Below, one piece after another: positions 28,422 through 38,510 of a DNA stretch of 64,000 nt. Origin of the DNA: Pseudomonas sp. BN102 (GTDB lineage: Bacteria > Pseudomonadota > Gammaproteobacteria > Pseudomonadales > Pseudomonadaceae); NCBI RefSeq assembly GCF_029871245.1, contig NZ_SSON01000067.1, positions 103,878 through 167,877 of the forward strand, in the 5' to 3' direction. The notes below the pieces were generated by a model. It was not told the DNA's origin. It worked only from the letters and a program-made list of their open reading frames with translations, and searched no databases. The translations under genes and the position numbers were made by a program. Positions within the stretch are counted from its first letter, which is position 1. Every line of letters starts with the position of its first letter.

Positions 28422-29549
28422 ATGCCGATCCAGACCCTTTCCCGCCTCACCGATCTCGACCCGCGGCAGTGGGATGCCCTGCTGCCGGACGAGCAGCCGT
28501 TCCTGCGCCATGCCTTCCTTTCCACCCTCGAGGAGAGCGGCAGCGTGGGCGGTCACAGTGGCTGGCATCCCGCGCACCACGTGTTGCTGGGCGCGGGCGG
28601 TGAGCTGAAGGCCGCGCTACCGGCCTACCTCAAGAGTCATTCCTACGGCGAGTATGTGTTCGACTGGGCCTGGGCCGACGCCTGCCAGCGCGCCGGCATC
28701 CGCTACTACCCCAAGCTGCTGGCGGCGATACCCTTCACGCCGGTGGGCGGCGCCCGGTTGCTGGCGGTGGACGATGGGGCGGCCAGCGAGTTGCTCGACG
28801 GCGTGTTGGCCGATGTGGTCGTGGACGGTCTTTCGGGGCTGCATATCAACTTCACCGACGCCTTTGCCGACCACCACCTGCGCGGTCGCGACGGTTGGCT
28901 GGAGCGCCTGGGCTGCCAGTTCCACTGGCGCAACCACGGCTACCGGGACTTCCAGGACTTCCTCGATGCGTTGAGCTCGCGCAAGCGCAAGCAGATCCGC
29001 AAGGAGCGTGAGCAGGTGGCGGGGCAGGGGATCGACTTCCAATGGCGCCAGGGTCATGAGCTGGCCGAGGCGGATTGGGATTTCGTCTACGCCTGCTATG
29101 CCAACACCTATCGGGTGCGGGGCCAGGCGCCTTATCTGACGCGCACCTTCTTCAGCCTGCTGGCCGAACGGATGCCGGAAGCCATACGCGTGGTCCTGGC
29201 GACGCAGGCGGGCCGGCCGGTGGCCATGGCTTTTTCACTGCAGGGCGGGGATACGCTCTACGGCCGCTACTGGGGCTGCCTGGCGGAGTTCGACCGGCTG
29301 CATTTCGAGACCTGCTTCTACCAGGGCATCGACCAGGCGATCGCTTCAAGGCTCCAGCGTTTCGACGCCGGCGCCCAGGGCGAGCACAAGTTGGTTCGGG
29401 GTTTCGAGCCGGTGATCACCCGCTCCTGGCACTGGCTCGCCCACCCCGGCTTGCGTGCGGCCGTGGACGATTTCCTGGTGCAGGAGCGGGGCGGGGTGCT
29501 GGCCTACGCCGACGAGGCGCGCGGCCTGCTGCCCTTCAGGCGGGATTGA
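28422..29549 (+). CDS. GNAT-fold protein of the COG3146/DUF482 type
   Basis: A 375-residue soluble protein. It resembles the COG3146 'peptidogalycan biosynthesis' family, built from two GNAT/FemX-like halves (LPAYLKSHSYGEYVFDWAWADA; later RKRKQIRKERE and QGEHKLVRGFEP). Such proteins are predicted aminoacyl or acyl transferases but no substrate is known to me. The ATG at 28422 directly follows the ccoM terminator. No signal peptide or membrane segment is visible. Monocistronic by context. Confidence 0.82.
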   Translation: MPIQTLSRLTDLDPRQWDALLPDEQPFLRHAFLSTLEESGSVGGHSGWHPAHHVLLGAGGELKAALPAYLKSHSYGEYVFDWAWADACQRAGIRYYPKLLAAIPFTPVGGARLLAVDDGAASELLDGVLADVVVDGLSGLHINFTDAFADHHLRGRDGWLERLGCQFHWRNHGYRDFQDFLDALSSRKRKQIRKEREQVAGQGIDFQWRQGHELAEADWDFVYACYANTYRVRGQAPYLTRTFFSLLAERMPEAIRVVLATQAGRPVAMAFSLQGGDTLYGRYWGCLAEFDRLHFETCFYQGIDQAIASRLQRFDAGAQGEHKLVRGFEPVITRSWHWLAHPGLRAAVDDFLVQERGGVLAYADEARGLLPFRRD

Positions 29550-29906
29550 TCAGCCGATCTGGCTGTCAGGGGCAATGTCGATCTGGCTGGCGAGTGTAAC
29601 GTCAGCGGTGGCAGCTTCGATCTGGCTGGCGAGGGTACCGTCAGCCGTGGTGCCGCCCCATTCGAGGAAGCGAAGCTTGCGGACTTCACCTTCGCTGTCT
29701 TCGTAGACAAGGGTGACCGGCACGACGCCTGTCTTGTCGGACGTGTCGGTGCGGTGCAGCACCTTCTGGATATCGACGTCCATTCCATAGTGGTAGTCCA
29801 CGGCCGGCAGGGAGGCACTGTGGCTCTGATTCTGAATGCCATCCTGGGCGAATACGCTGGGCGCTAGACTGGAGAGCAGGGCGCTTACAACCGAGGCCAT
29901 TTTCAT
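29550..29906 (-). CDS. Secreted DUF2790 protein with C-terminal repeats
   Basis: A 118-residue exported protein. The signal peptide (MKMASVVSALLSSLAPSVFA) is followed by a short linker and the DUF2790 core, VDYHYGMDVDIQKVLHRTDT to LRFLEWG. After the core there is an unusual tail with two copies of the LASQI(E/D) unit and a third partial copy. The ATG at 29906 has AGAGGAA upstream; 12 in-frame residues before it lack signal-peptide character. A paralogue lies 400 bp away on the same strand. Function of DUF2790 is unknown; small secreted stress-related proteins are the best guess. Confidence 0.82.
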   Translation of the reverse strand: MKMASVVSALLSSLAPSVFAQDGIQNQSHSASLPAVDYHYGMDVDIQKVLHRTDTSDKTGVVPVTLVYEDSEGEVRKLRFLEWGGTTADGTLASQIEAATADVTLASQIDIAPDSQIG

Positions 29907-30291
29907 AAGGCTTGTATTCCTCTGTTGGGTTTTCGCTGACAAGGGACTTCATGTGACCCGACGAGAACGGTTAGTTCAATCCCCCTCTTCGACGACCTCC
30001 GAATTGAGCGTTTTTTAACCACTTGCAATCGCCCGTGCTTGAGGCGTTGCGACCGTTTGTCGCAGATACTGAATTTTTTTCGATCATGGTCTACGGGAAG
30101 GACTCATTCCATCCCATTGAGCCGTCCGTCTGATGCTGCAGGTTGGGTAGGCGCCGCCCCGGTTGTCGAGATTCGTGTTCCCGAGGGGCGGGGCGCACGA
30201 CGCACGCTGCGGGCAGGAACCGGAGCCTTGCTCCGGCGTGGTCCTGCGCAGGTGGTATCGGTTATCGGAGCGAGGTTTTCCGGCTCCGCGA
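29907..30291. other. Gap between the DUF2790 paralogues
   Basis: About 385 bp without a supportable gene. It should hold the promoter of the first paralogue (minus strand) and the end of the second. Two GC-rich dyads occur (CCGGAGC-N3-GCTCCGG at 30220-30236 and a CGGAGC/GCTCCG pair near 30268-30290), neither with a clear U-tract. Nothing else is recognised. Confidence 0.5.
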
Positions 30292-30558
30292 TCAACTGGC
30301 GCTGGTATGGCTGCCCCATTCCAGGAAGCGGATCTTGTGCAGTTCGCCCTGGCTGTCCTCATAGACCAGGGTGACCGGTACCACGCCAGTGCGCTGGGAC
30401 GTGTCGGTGCGGCTCAGGACGCGGTGCACGTCCAGTTCCATGCCGTAGTGGTAGTCGACGGCGGGAATGCCCGATCCGGGCTCCTGGTAGATGTCCTGGG
30501 CGAACACGCTGGGGGCGAGGCTGGAAAGCACGGCGCTGACGACGGATGCGATTTTCAA
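30292..30558 (-). CDS. Secreted DUF2790 protein, second copy (TTG start)
   Basis: An 88-residue paralogue of the neighbour at 29550: signal peptide (L/M)KIASVVSAVLSSLAPSVFA, core VDYHYGMELDVHRVLSRTDT and VYEDSQGELHKIRFLEWG. No ATG exists at the homologous position; a TTG at 30558 aligns exactly with the ATG of the paralogue and has AGAGGA 8 bp upstream, so I take TTG as the start. It lacks the repeat tail of the other copy. The pair looks like a local duplication. Confidence 0.78.
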   Translation of the reverse strand: MKIASVVSAVLSSLAPSVFAQDIYQEPGSGIPAVDYHYGMELDVHRVLSRTDTSQRTGVVPVTLVYEDSQGELHKIRFLEWGSHTSAS

Positions 30559-30702
30559 TGGCTGATCCTCTGCTGGGGTCCGATGACGGCCTCTGGCGAG
30601 GCCGGGTACGGGCTCCATATGACCAGCCGGACGCGCCTGGCAGAAATCGAAGCGCCTTGTAGTCGAGATCAGCCGCGTCGATAGTGCGGCGCGGCCCGGG
30701 CG

Positions 30703-32544
<1,842 letters not shown>

Positions 32545-32589
32545 CCTGGTTGGGGCCTGTGGCCCGGGCTTCCTGCCCGGGCCTTGGGC

Positions 32590-33144
32590 TCAAAGGCGCT
32601 TGGCGGAAAGGATCAGTACCGGTTGCAGCGGGACGTTCTGGTGCATGCCGCGGTTGCCGGTGGGCACGCTGGAGATCTGGTCGACCACGTCCATGCCGCG
32701 CACCACCTTGCCGAACACCGCGTAGCCGAAATCGCGGCTGCCGTGGTCGAGGAAGGCGTTGTCCTTCTGGTTGATGAAGAACTGGCTGGTGGCCGAGTCC
32801 ACCACCTGGGTGCGGGCCATGGCCAGGGTGCCGCGGACGTTGCGCAGACCGTTGTCGGCTTCGTTCTTGATCGGCTCGCGGGTGTCCTTCTCGGCGTAGT
32901 CGGTATCGAAGCCGCCGCCCTGGATCATGAAACCGGGGATGACGCGGTGGAACACGGTGCTGTCGTAGTAGCCGGCGTCCACGTATTCGAGGAAGTTCTT
33001 CACGCTGATCGGGGCCTTGTCGGCATCCAGTTCCACTTCGATTTCCCCGGCGCTGGTGGTCAGCAGCACATGGGGTTTGTCGGCGGCCAGCAGGTTGAGG
33101 GAGACGAGCAGGGCGCAGGCGCCCAGGACGAGTTCTTTCAGCAT
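32590..33144 (-). CDS. Periplasmic peptidyl-prolyl isomerase (cyclophilin, PpiA-like)
   Basis: A 184-residue protein with a signal peptide ([20 protein letters not shown], cleavage near ADK) and one cyclophilin domain. Catalytic motifs are [15 protein letters not shown] and the [14 protein letters not shown] loop. It speeds cis-trans isomerisation of proline bonds in exported proteins. Its start overlaps the end of the alpha/beta hydrolase gene by 7 bp, so the two are probably translated in sequence. Confidence 0.92.
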   Translation of the reverse strand: MLKELVLGACALLVSLNLLAADKPHVLLTTSAGEIEVELDADKAPISVKNFLEYVDAGYYDSTVFHRVIPGFMIQGGGFDTDYAEKDTREPIKNEADNGLRNVRGTLAMARTQVVDSATSQFFINQKDNAFLDHGSRDFGYAVFGKVVRGMDVVDQISSVPTGNRGMHQNVPLQPVLILSAKRL

Positions 33145-33947
33145 GGGATTTGGTCCTTGTTGCGCTCCACTTCGGCAAGGAAGTCGAGCAGGGTGGCGTT
33201 GAATCGTTCGGGTTGGTCCAGGGGAGTGGCGTGGCGGGAATTCTCGATGATTACCAGCCGCGCGTCTGGCATTTCGTTCACATAGACCCGCTTGAGCGCC
33301 ACGGGGGTGTAGTCGCGGTCGGCGGTGATCACCAGGGTAGGGCAGGTGATGCGCGCGAGGCGTTCGCGCACGCCCCAGCCGATGATGGCGTCAAGGGAAG
33401 CCAGGTAGGCGCGCTTGTCGTTCTGCGGCCAGCGTTCTTCGATCTTGCGCCGCAGTTCGGCCTGTTCGGGCAGGGGGAAGAGTAGGCGGCCGAGACCCTT
33501 GGCGATGGTCTCCAGGCTGAGCAGGCGCGACAGGCTCCAGCGCTTGGCGATCTCGAGGAATTCACGCGGGGCCCTGGGGATCACCTCCGGCCCGCTGTTG
33601 ACTATGGTCAGGCTGCGCAGCAGTTCGGGGCGGTCGACGCCCAGCTGGAAGCCGATCATGCCGCCCATGCTGATGCCCACCAGGTGGACATCGATCAATC
33701 CCAGGTGCTCGATCAGCGCCGCCACGTCATCGGCGAAGGCGGAGATGCTGTAGCGCTCGCGGGGCTTGTCGGAGCGGCCGTGACCGCGAACGTCCAGGAC
33801 GACGACCCGGTAGTGGGCGGCGAGGGCCGGGACCTGATATTCCCAGTCCAGGGTGCTGGAGCCGAGGCCGTGCACCAGCACCACGGGCATGCCGTGGCCG
33901 TAGACCTCGTAGTGCAATTGGCAGCCGTCGTTCTCGAAGTAGGACAT
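33138..33947 (-). CDS. Alpha/beta hydrolase
   Basis: A 269-residue hydrolase. The start at 33947 follows AGGAGG and gives the normal N terminus ([17 protein letters not shown]). The oxyanion segment VLVHGLGSS, nucleophile elbow GISMGGM (Ser), acid in ITADRDYTP and histidine in NSRHATP form a complete catalytic triad. The family includes 3-oxoadipate enol-lactonase-like and esterase enzymes; the substrate is not clear. The gene sits between a LysR gene and the cyclophilin gene on the same strand. Confidence 0.88.
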   Translation of the reverse strand: MSYFENDGCQLHYEVYGHGMPVVLVHGLGSSTLDWEYQVPALAAHYRVVVLDVRGHGRSDKPRERYSISAFADDVAALIEHLGLIDVHLVGISMGGMIGFQLGVDRPELLRSLTIVNSGPEVIPRAPREFLEIAKRWSLSRLLSLETIAKGLGRLLFPLPEQAELRRKIEERWPQNDKRAYLASLDAIIGWGVRERLARITCPTLVITADRDYTPVALKRVYVNEMPDARLVIIENSRHATPLDQPERFNATLLDFLAEVERNKDQIPC

Positions 33948-33960
33948 GCATGACCTCCTG

Positions 33961-34887
33961 TCAGGCGCTGGAAATGGGCGCCGCGAAGGGGGCATCCAGG
34001 GGCGCGGCGTCGAAGGTCTTGATCAGTTCGACCAGGATCTGCGAGGCGGGGCCCAGGCCCTTTTCCTTGTTGGCATAGAGATAGAAGGAGGGGTGCCGGC
34101 TGCCGCCCTGCTCCAGGGGGAGGGGCTTGAGCTGTCCGTCCTTGAGCTCGCGTTCGATCAGGTGGCGCGGCAGCCAGGCGAAGCCCAGGCCGCTGCTGAC
34201 GAAGTTGGCGGCCGTGGACAGGCTGCCCACCGTCCAGCGTTGCTCGGCGCCGAGCCAGCCGACGTTGCGTGGCTGGGTGCGGCCGGTGTCGCGGATCACC
34301 ACCTGCAGCTGGCTTTCCAGATCCTGGAAGCTGAGCTGGCGCTGCAAGCGATGCAGCGGGTGGTCGGGGTGGGCGACGGCGATGAACTCCACCGAGCAGA
34401 GCCCGGCGCCCAGGTAGCCCTGGATGTCCAGGCCGGTGATGGCGAGGTCCGCCGAGCCCTCCAGCAATACTTCCTCGACGCCGGACAGCACCTCCTCGCG
34501 CAGGCGCACGCGGCAACCGCGGCTCTGCGGCATGAAGGCGGAGAGTGCACGCACCAGGCGGGCATTGGGGTAGGCGGCATCCACCACCAGGCGCACCTCG
34601 GCTTCCCAGCCCTGTTCCATGTGGTGGGCCAGATCCTCCAGCTGGCTGGCCTGCCTGACCAGCTGCCGCGAGCGCCGCAGCAGCACCTCGCCGGCCTCGG
34701 TCAGCACCGCCTTGCGGCCTTCGATGCGCAGCAGGGGCACGCCGAGCTGTTCCTGCATGCGCGCGACCGTGTAGCTCACCGAGGATTGCGAGCGGTGGGT
34801 GGCTTCGGCCGCCTGGGCGAAGCCGCCGTGGTCCACCACCGCCTGGAGGGTTCGCCACTGGTCCAGGGTTACGCGCGGGGCTTTCAT
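33961..34887 (-). CDS. LysR-type transcriptional regulator
   Basis: A 308-residue regulator with an N-terminal winged helix (LDQWRTLQAVVDHGGFAQAAEATHRSQSSVSYTVARMQEQLG) and a C-terminal effector domain. The ATG at 34887 follows GAGGAGC; fifty further codons upstream in frame overlap the divergent gene's promoter and are rejected. It is divergent from a small secreted protein and 13 bp upstream of the hydrolase gene, which it may control. The effector is unknown. Confidence 0.9.
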   Translation of the reverse strand: MKAPRVTLDQWRTLQAVVDHGGFAQAAEATHRSQSSVSYTVARMQEQLGVPLLRIEGRKAVLTEAGEVLLRRSRQLVRQASQLEDLAHHMEQGWEAEVRLVVDAAYPNARLVRALSAFMPQSRGCRVRLREEVLSGVEEVLLEGSADLAITGLDIQGYLGAGLCSVEFIAVAHPDHPLHRLQRQLSFQDLESQLQVVIRDTGRTQPRNVGWLGAEQRWTVGSLSTAANFVSSGLGFAWLPRHLIERELKDGQLKPLPLEQGGSRHPSFYLYANKEKGLGPASQILVELIKTFDAAPLDAPFAAPISSA

Positions 34888-34996
34888 GCTCTGCTGCTCC
34901 TCTAGCTGCTCCTGCCGCCGAATTGCGCGCACCCATGGCGCTGATTCCGCTTGCGGCGCTCTGTTAAGCTGGCGTTCTCTGCACTGGAGAACGTCC

Positions 34997-35311
34997 ATGA
35001 AAAAACTGTGCTGTGCCTTGTTCGCCCTGCTGCCCACCTTGGCCTTCGCCTACCCGATCGAAGTGGAGAAGCAGTACAACGGCGCCGAGATCACCTACGA
35101 CACCACCGACATCAGCGATAACCTGGCCGCCATCAATATCCGCAACCTCGGCGAAGCCACCGCCGAGTGCAAGGCCGTATTCGTCAACGGACCGGAAACC
35201 CCGAAGGTGCGCAAGGCAATCATCGAGGGCGGCAAGAGCGCCTACCTGACGTCCAATTTCAACCGCGCGGTGATCAAGTTGCGGATCAAGCTGACCTGCA
35301 ATCCCAAGTAG
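34997..35311 (+). CDS. Small secreted protein (104 aa)
   Basis: A 104-residue exported protein: signal peptide MKKLCCALFALLPTLAFA, then a beta-rich mature part with two cysteines (AECKAVF and LTCNPK) that could form a disulfide. GGAGA lies 9 bp before the ATG. Related pseudomonad proteins are sometimes called 3-phosphoglycerate kinase, which nothing here supports. Divergent from the LysR gene. Function unknown. Confidence 0.8.
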   Translation: MKKLCCALFALLPTLAFAYPIEVEKQYNGAEITYDTTDISDNLAAINIRNLGEATAECKAVFVNGPETPKVRKAIIEGGKSAYLTSNFNRAVIKLRIKLTCNPK

Positions 35312-35472
35312 TTCGCGGACGATTCCGGGCACAGGAACCAGCCTAGTGCCCTGCCTGGTACAAATCAACTTTCTTGATACTTTGTAGCGGATATTTACGC
35401 TTTTTTATCGATATGTGACGACCTAATCTGCACTCCATCGACGCACAACAACCCCCGATGGAGGTAGCCCAC

Positions 35473-36072
35473 ATGTCCCGCGTACTCGTCATCGAAAGCA
35501 GCGCCCGCCAGCAAGGTTCCGTATCACGCCAACTGACTCAGGACTTCATCGCCCAGTGGCAGAGCGCCCACCCGGCCGATGAGATCCAGGTCCGCGACCT
35601 CGCCGTCGACCAGGTGCCGCACCTCGATGCCGACCTGCTGGGGGGCTGGATGAAGCCAGCCGACCAGCAAAGCGCGAGCGAGAAGGCCGCCCTGGAACGC
35701 TCCAATCTGCTCACCGAAGAACTGCTGGCCGCCGACGTGCTGGTCCTGGCCGCGCCCATGTACAACTTCGCCATTCCCAGCACCCTGAAGTCCTGGCTTG
35801 ACCACGTGCTGCGCGCCGGCGTCACCTTCAAGTACACCGAAACCGGCCCGAAAGGCCTGCTCACCGGCAAGCGCGCCTTCATCCTGACCGCCCGCGGCGG
35901 CATCTACTCCGGCGGCCCGCTGGACCATCAGGAGCCCTACCTGCGCCAGGCCATGGGCTTCATCGGTATCCATGACGTGACCTTTATCCACGCCGAAGGC
36001 CTGAACATGGGCGACGAGTTCCAGGAAAAAGGCCTGGCCTCGGCCAAGGCCCAGCTGGCCAAGGTCGCCTGA
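35473..36072 (+). CDS. azoR: FMN-dependent NADH-azoreductase
   Basis: A 199-residue flavodoxin-fold reductase of the AzoR family that reduces azo dyes and quinones with NADH. The N-terminal strand RVLVIESSARQQGSVSRQL binds FMN phosphate; the flavin loop PMYNFAIPSTLKSWLDHV and the TARGG segment are intact. The ATG at 35473 follows GGAGG by 9 bp; a longer start at 35458 overlaps that site. Pseudomonads often carry several azoR genes. It ends before a strong terminator and is monocistronic. Confidence 0.94.
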   Translation: MSRVLVIESSARQQGSVSRQLTQDFIAQWQSAHPADEIQVRDLAVDQVPHLDADLLGGWMKPADQQSASEKAALERSNLLTEELLAADVLVLAAPMYNFAIPSTLKSWLDHVLRAGVTFKYTETGPKGLLTGKRAFILTARGGIYSGGPLDHQEPYLRQAMGFIGIHDVTFIHAEGLNMGDEFQEKGLASAKAQLAKVA

Positions 36073-36127
36073 CCCGCGGCGCCTCAGCTTCCCTGTGGTG
36101 CGCCATGGCTCCTTGAGCGCACCCGCC

Positions 36128-36157
36128 AACCCGGCCTGGTTTCAGGCCGGGTTTTTT
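36128..36157 (+). terminator. Terminator after azoR
   Basis: Perfect stem AACCCGGCCTG / CAGGCCGGGTT, GTTT loop and a run of six T. Confidence 0.92.
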
Positions 36158-36174
36158 ATGCCCGGGGTTGGAAT

Positions 36175-36218
36175 GGCAGGACTGCGTCCTGCTTCGCGAA
36201 TGAATTCGCCCCCACAGG
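36175..36218. repeat. REP family A, single copy
   Basis: GCAGGACTGCGTCCTGC dyad and a GCGAATGAATTCGC core, with CCCACAGG at the outer end. Confidence 0.8.
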
Positions 36219-36302
36219 AAACGCGCAGCGGTCGAGCTTCCTGCACGAGCGGCTCCCTCTACCTCTGGGAGAGGGCTGGCGTGAGGGATGCTGGGCATGG
36301 CT

Positions 36303-36336
36303 GGCGGTCTTTCGCGAATGAATCCGCCCCTACAGG
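36303..36336. repeat. REP family A, degenerate copy
   Basis: Core GCGAATGAATCCGC with CTAC end. With the copy at 36175 it accounts for part of the 444-bp gap before the RarD-like gene (36073-36516); the rest holds no gene I can support. Confidence 0.7.
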
Positions 36337-36516
36337 GTCTTTGCTAGCGAGGACAGAATGCCGCTTTCGGCAATGCCAGCGACGGCTCTGTCCGGATGGT
36401 CAGCAATTGCCCTTGTTAAGCTTTCGCTCGCGGCAAGGAAGGCGTATGTTCGCCGGCTGCTTTGCGAGGCCCGAGATGATTTCGCTCCATTCCCTTTCCT
36501 GCACATCGTGGCGGCC

Positions 36517-37425
36517 ATGAGGCTGTCCGGTCGTGGAGTCGCGCTGTCCCTGATAGCGTCCGTATTGTTCGCCCTGATGCCCGGTTATGTGCGCGAACTG
36601 GCGCCACTGGACGGCGTGCAGGTGTTCGCCCAGCGAGTGCTCTGGTCGATCCCCGTGGTCCTGTCGTTGCTGGTGCTGACTCGCCAGTGGCCGGCCTTCG
36701 TCACGGTACTCGGACGCTTGCGGCGCGAACCGCTTCTGCTGGCGGCCCTGCCGCTGTCGGCGCTGCTGATCGGCCTGCAGTGGGGTCTGTTTCTCTGGGC
36801 GCCGTTGCAGGGACGGATGCTCGAGGTCTCCCTCGGCTACTTCCTGCTGCCCCTGGCGATGGTGCTGGCCGGGGGGGTGTTCTATGGCGAACGCCTGCGG
36901 CCCTTGCAGCTGCTGGCGGTTTGCTGCGCGGTGTTGGGCGTGCTCCATGAGCTTTGGCTGACCCGCGCCTTCTCCTGGCTGACCCTGGTCACCGCCCTGG
37001 TCACCGCCCTGGGCTATCCGCCCTATTTCATGCTGCGCCGCTGGATGAGGCTGGACGCGTTGTCCGGCTTCATTCTCGAAATGGCGGTACTCGCGCCCCT
37101 GGCCATCTGGCTGATCCTCAGCTTCTCACCGCCGGGGGCATTCAGCGATTCGCCGCAGCTCTGGTGGCTGATTCCCGGCCTGGGGCTGCTGGGCACCCTG
37201 GCGTTCGCCGCGATGATGGCGTCCAGCCGGCTGCTGCCCCTGGGGCTGTTCGGCATCCTCAGCTATGTGGAGCCGGTGCTGCTGTTCGCGGTGGCGGTGG
37301 CGTTCCTGGGCGAGGCCTTCAACCCGGCCCAGCTCTGGACCTACCTGCCCATCTGGCTGGCGGTGCTATTGATCGGCTGGGACAGCGCCATGCTGCTGCG
37401 CAAGCAGGCCCGGCAGGGGTTCTAG
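36517..37425 (+). CDS. RarD/EamA-type permease
   Basis: A 302-residue membrane protein with ten helices, of the RarD branch of the drug/metabolite transporter superfamily (LSGRGVALSLIASVLFALMP start; GLQWGLFLWAPLQGRMLEVSLGYFLLPL; later SYVEPVLLFAVAVAFLGE). RarD was named for chloramphenicol sensitivity but its natural substrate is not settled. I start it at 36517 because the family begins just before the first helix; ribosome-binding sequence there is weak. Convergent with the Nudix gene. Confidence 0.87.
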   Translation: MRLSGRGVALSLIASVLFALMPGYVRELAPLDGVQVFAQRVLWSIPVVLSLLVLTRQWPAFVTVLGRLRREPLLLAALPLSALLIGLQWGLFLWAPLQGRMLEVSLGYFLLPLAMVLAGGVFYGERLRPLQLLAVCCAVLGVLHELWLTRAFSWLTLVTALVTALGYPPYFMLRRWMRLDALSGFILEMAVLAPLAIWLILSFSPPGAFSDSPQLWWLIPGLGLLGTLAFAAMMASSRLLPLGLFGILSYVEPVLLFAVAVAFLGEAFNPAQLWTYLPIWLAVLLIGWDSAMLLRKQARQGF

Positions 37426-37435
37426 CCGGCAGTTT

Positions 37436-37831
37436 TCAACTATCGGCCAGGGCTGGCAGCACATGGTCCCGCAGCAGCGGGGCGAGATTCTCCGGGTGGG
37501 GCTCGCTGGGTTCCAGCCAGGCCAGCTCTTCCAGCTCGGCCGCTGCTTCCACCACATGGGGCAGGCGGGCGACGAAGATATCGGCATCCACCCAGGTGTC
37601 CGCCTCGTTGGCGGCCGGCGCGCGAAAGCGGCCGAGGGGCTTGAGGGCCGAGCCCTCCAGACGCAGCTGGAGTTCTTCCCAGAGCTCACGTTGCAGGGCT
37701 TCGAGCGGGCTTTCGCCGGCTTCGCGCTTGCCGCCGGGCAGCATCAGCGCCCGGGTGCCGCGCTTGCGCACCAGCAGCAGGCGATCATGCGGGTCGAGCA
37801 GGCAGGCGGCGGCGATATTCAGGGTGGTCAT
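37436..37831 (-). CDS. Nudix hydrolase
   Basis: A 131-residue enzyme of the Nudix family. The Nudix box reads GGKREAGESPLEALQRELWEEL, so the catalytic glutamates are in place, though the usual glycine after EEL is Gln. It hydrolyses a nucleoside diphosphate linked to another group; MutT-like clean-up of oxidised nucleotides is possible. Its ATG overlaps the end of the reductase gene by 4 bp, which suggests coupled translation. Confidence 0.88.
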   Translation of the reverse strand: MTTLNIAAACLLDPHDRLLLVRKRGTRALMLPGGKREAGESPLEALQRELWEELQLRLEGSALKPLGRFRAPAANEADTWVDADIFVARLPHVVEAAAELEELAWLEPSEPHPENLAPLLRDHVLPALADS

Positions 37832-38373
37832 GCTGTCTCGGTATCGGGCAGGAGTTGGTAATGCAGTTGCACCACGCCGGTGGGGAAGCTGCGTTGCTCG
37901 CGGAGCTGGAGGCGACGTTCGAGACCAGTGGCGAACATCGGGATACCGGCGCCCAGCAGGTGCGGGATGAAGCTGACCACCAGCTCGTCGAGCAGGCCGG
38001 CAGAGTAGCAGGTCCCTGCCAGCGAGCCACCCCCGACCAGCCAGATGCGCCTGCAGCCGGCGGCGGCCAGCTGGTCGATGGCCTGGGCCGGGGTGTCGTG
38101 GCTGATTTGCACTTCCGCGGCGGCGCGCGGCGGGTCGCCGCGAGTCAGCACGGTGCAGGGTTTGCCGGAGTAGGGCCAGGCACCACCGAAGGCCAGGATG
38201 GTTTCGTAGGTCACCCGGCCCATCAGCAGGCCGTCGATGCTGTCGTAGAAAGCCTGGTAGCCATGGTCGTCCCCGGCTTCCTCGATCGGTTTCAACCAGT
38301 CCACGCGGCCATCCGGACGGGCTATGTAGCCGTCCAGGCTGGCAGCGACGTAATAGATGAGGGCCGCATTCAT
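37828..38373 (-). CDS. Dihydrofolate reductase family protein (RibD C-terminal-like)
   Basis: A 181-residue NADPH-binding reductase-like protein. The N-terminal YYVAASLDGYIARPDG, the GLLMGRVTYE loop and IWLVGGGSLAG match the DHFR/RibD-C superfamily seen in YyaP/YwjB-type proteins. Start at 38373 is supported by AGGAA 8 bp upstream. It is unlikely to be the housekeeping folate enzyme because of its divergence. Function unknown. Upstream gene of a two-gene unit with the Nudix gene. Confidence 0.86.
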   Translation of the reverse strand: MNAALIYYVAASLDGYIARPDGRVDWLKPIEEAGDDHGYQAFYDSIDGLLMGRVTYETILAFGGAWPYSGKPCTVLTRGDPPRAAAEVQISHDTPAQAIDQLAAAGCRRIWLVGGGSLAGTCYSAGLLDELVVSFIPHLLGAGIPMFATGLERRLQLREQRSFPTGVVQLHYQLLPDTETA

Positions 38374-38510
38374 GATGGGGTTCCTGGAATGGGTGGTGTG
38401 AGCGTATACCCGCTCGCGGATTCCGTCGCCGTGTCGCACGTAAATCGGGCGTTCGGCTGCGAGTCCGGGTAACCTATGCAGCTGTTTACGCTTTCGATCG
38501 AGGTAGTCCT

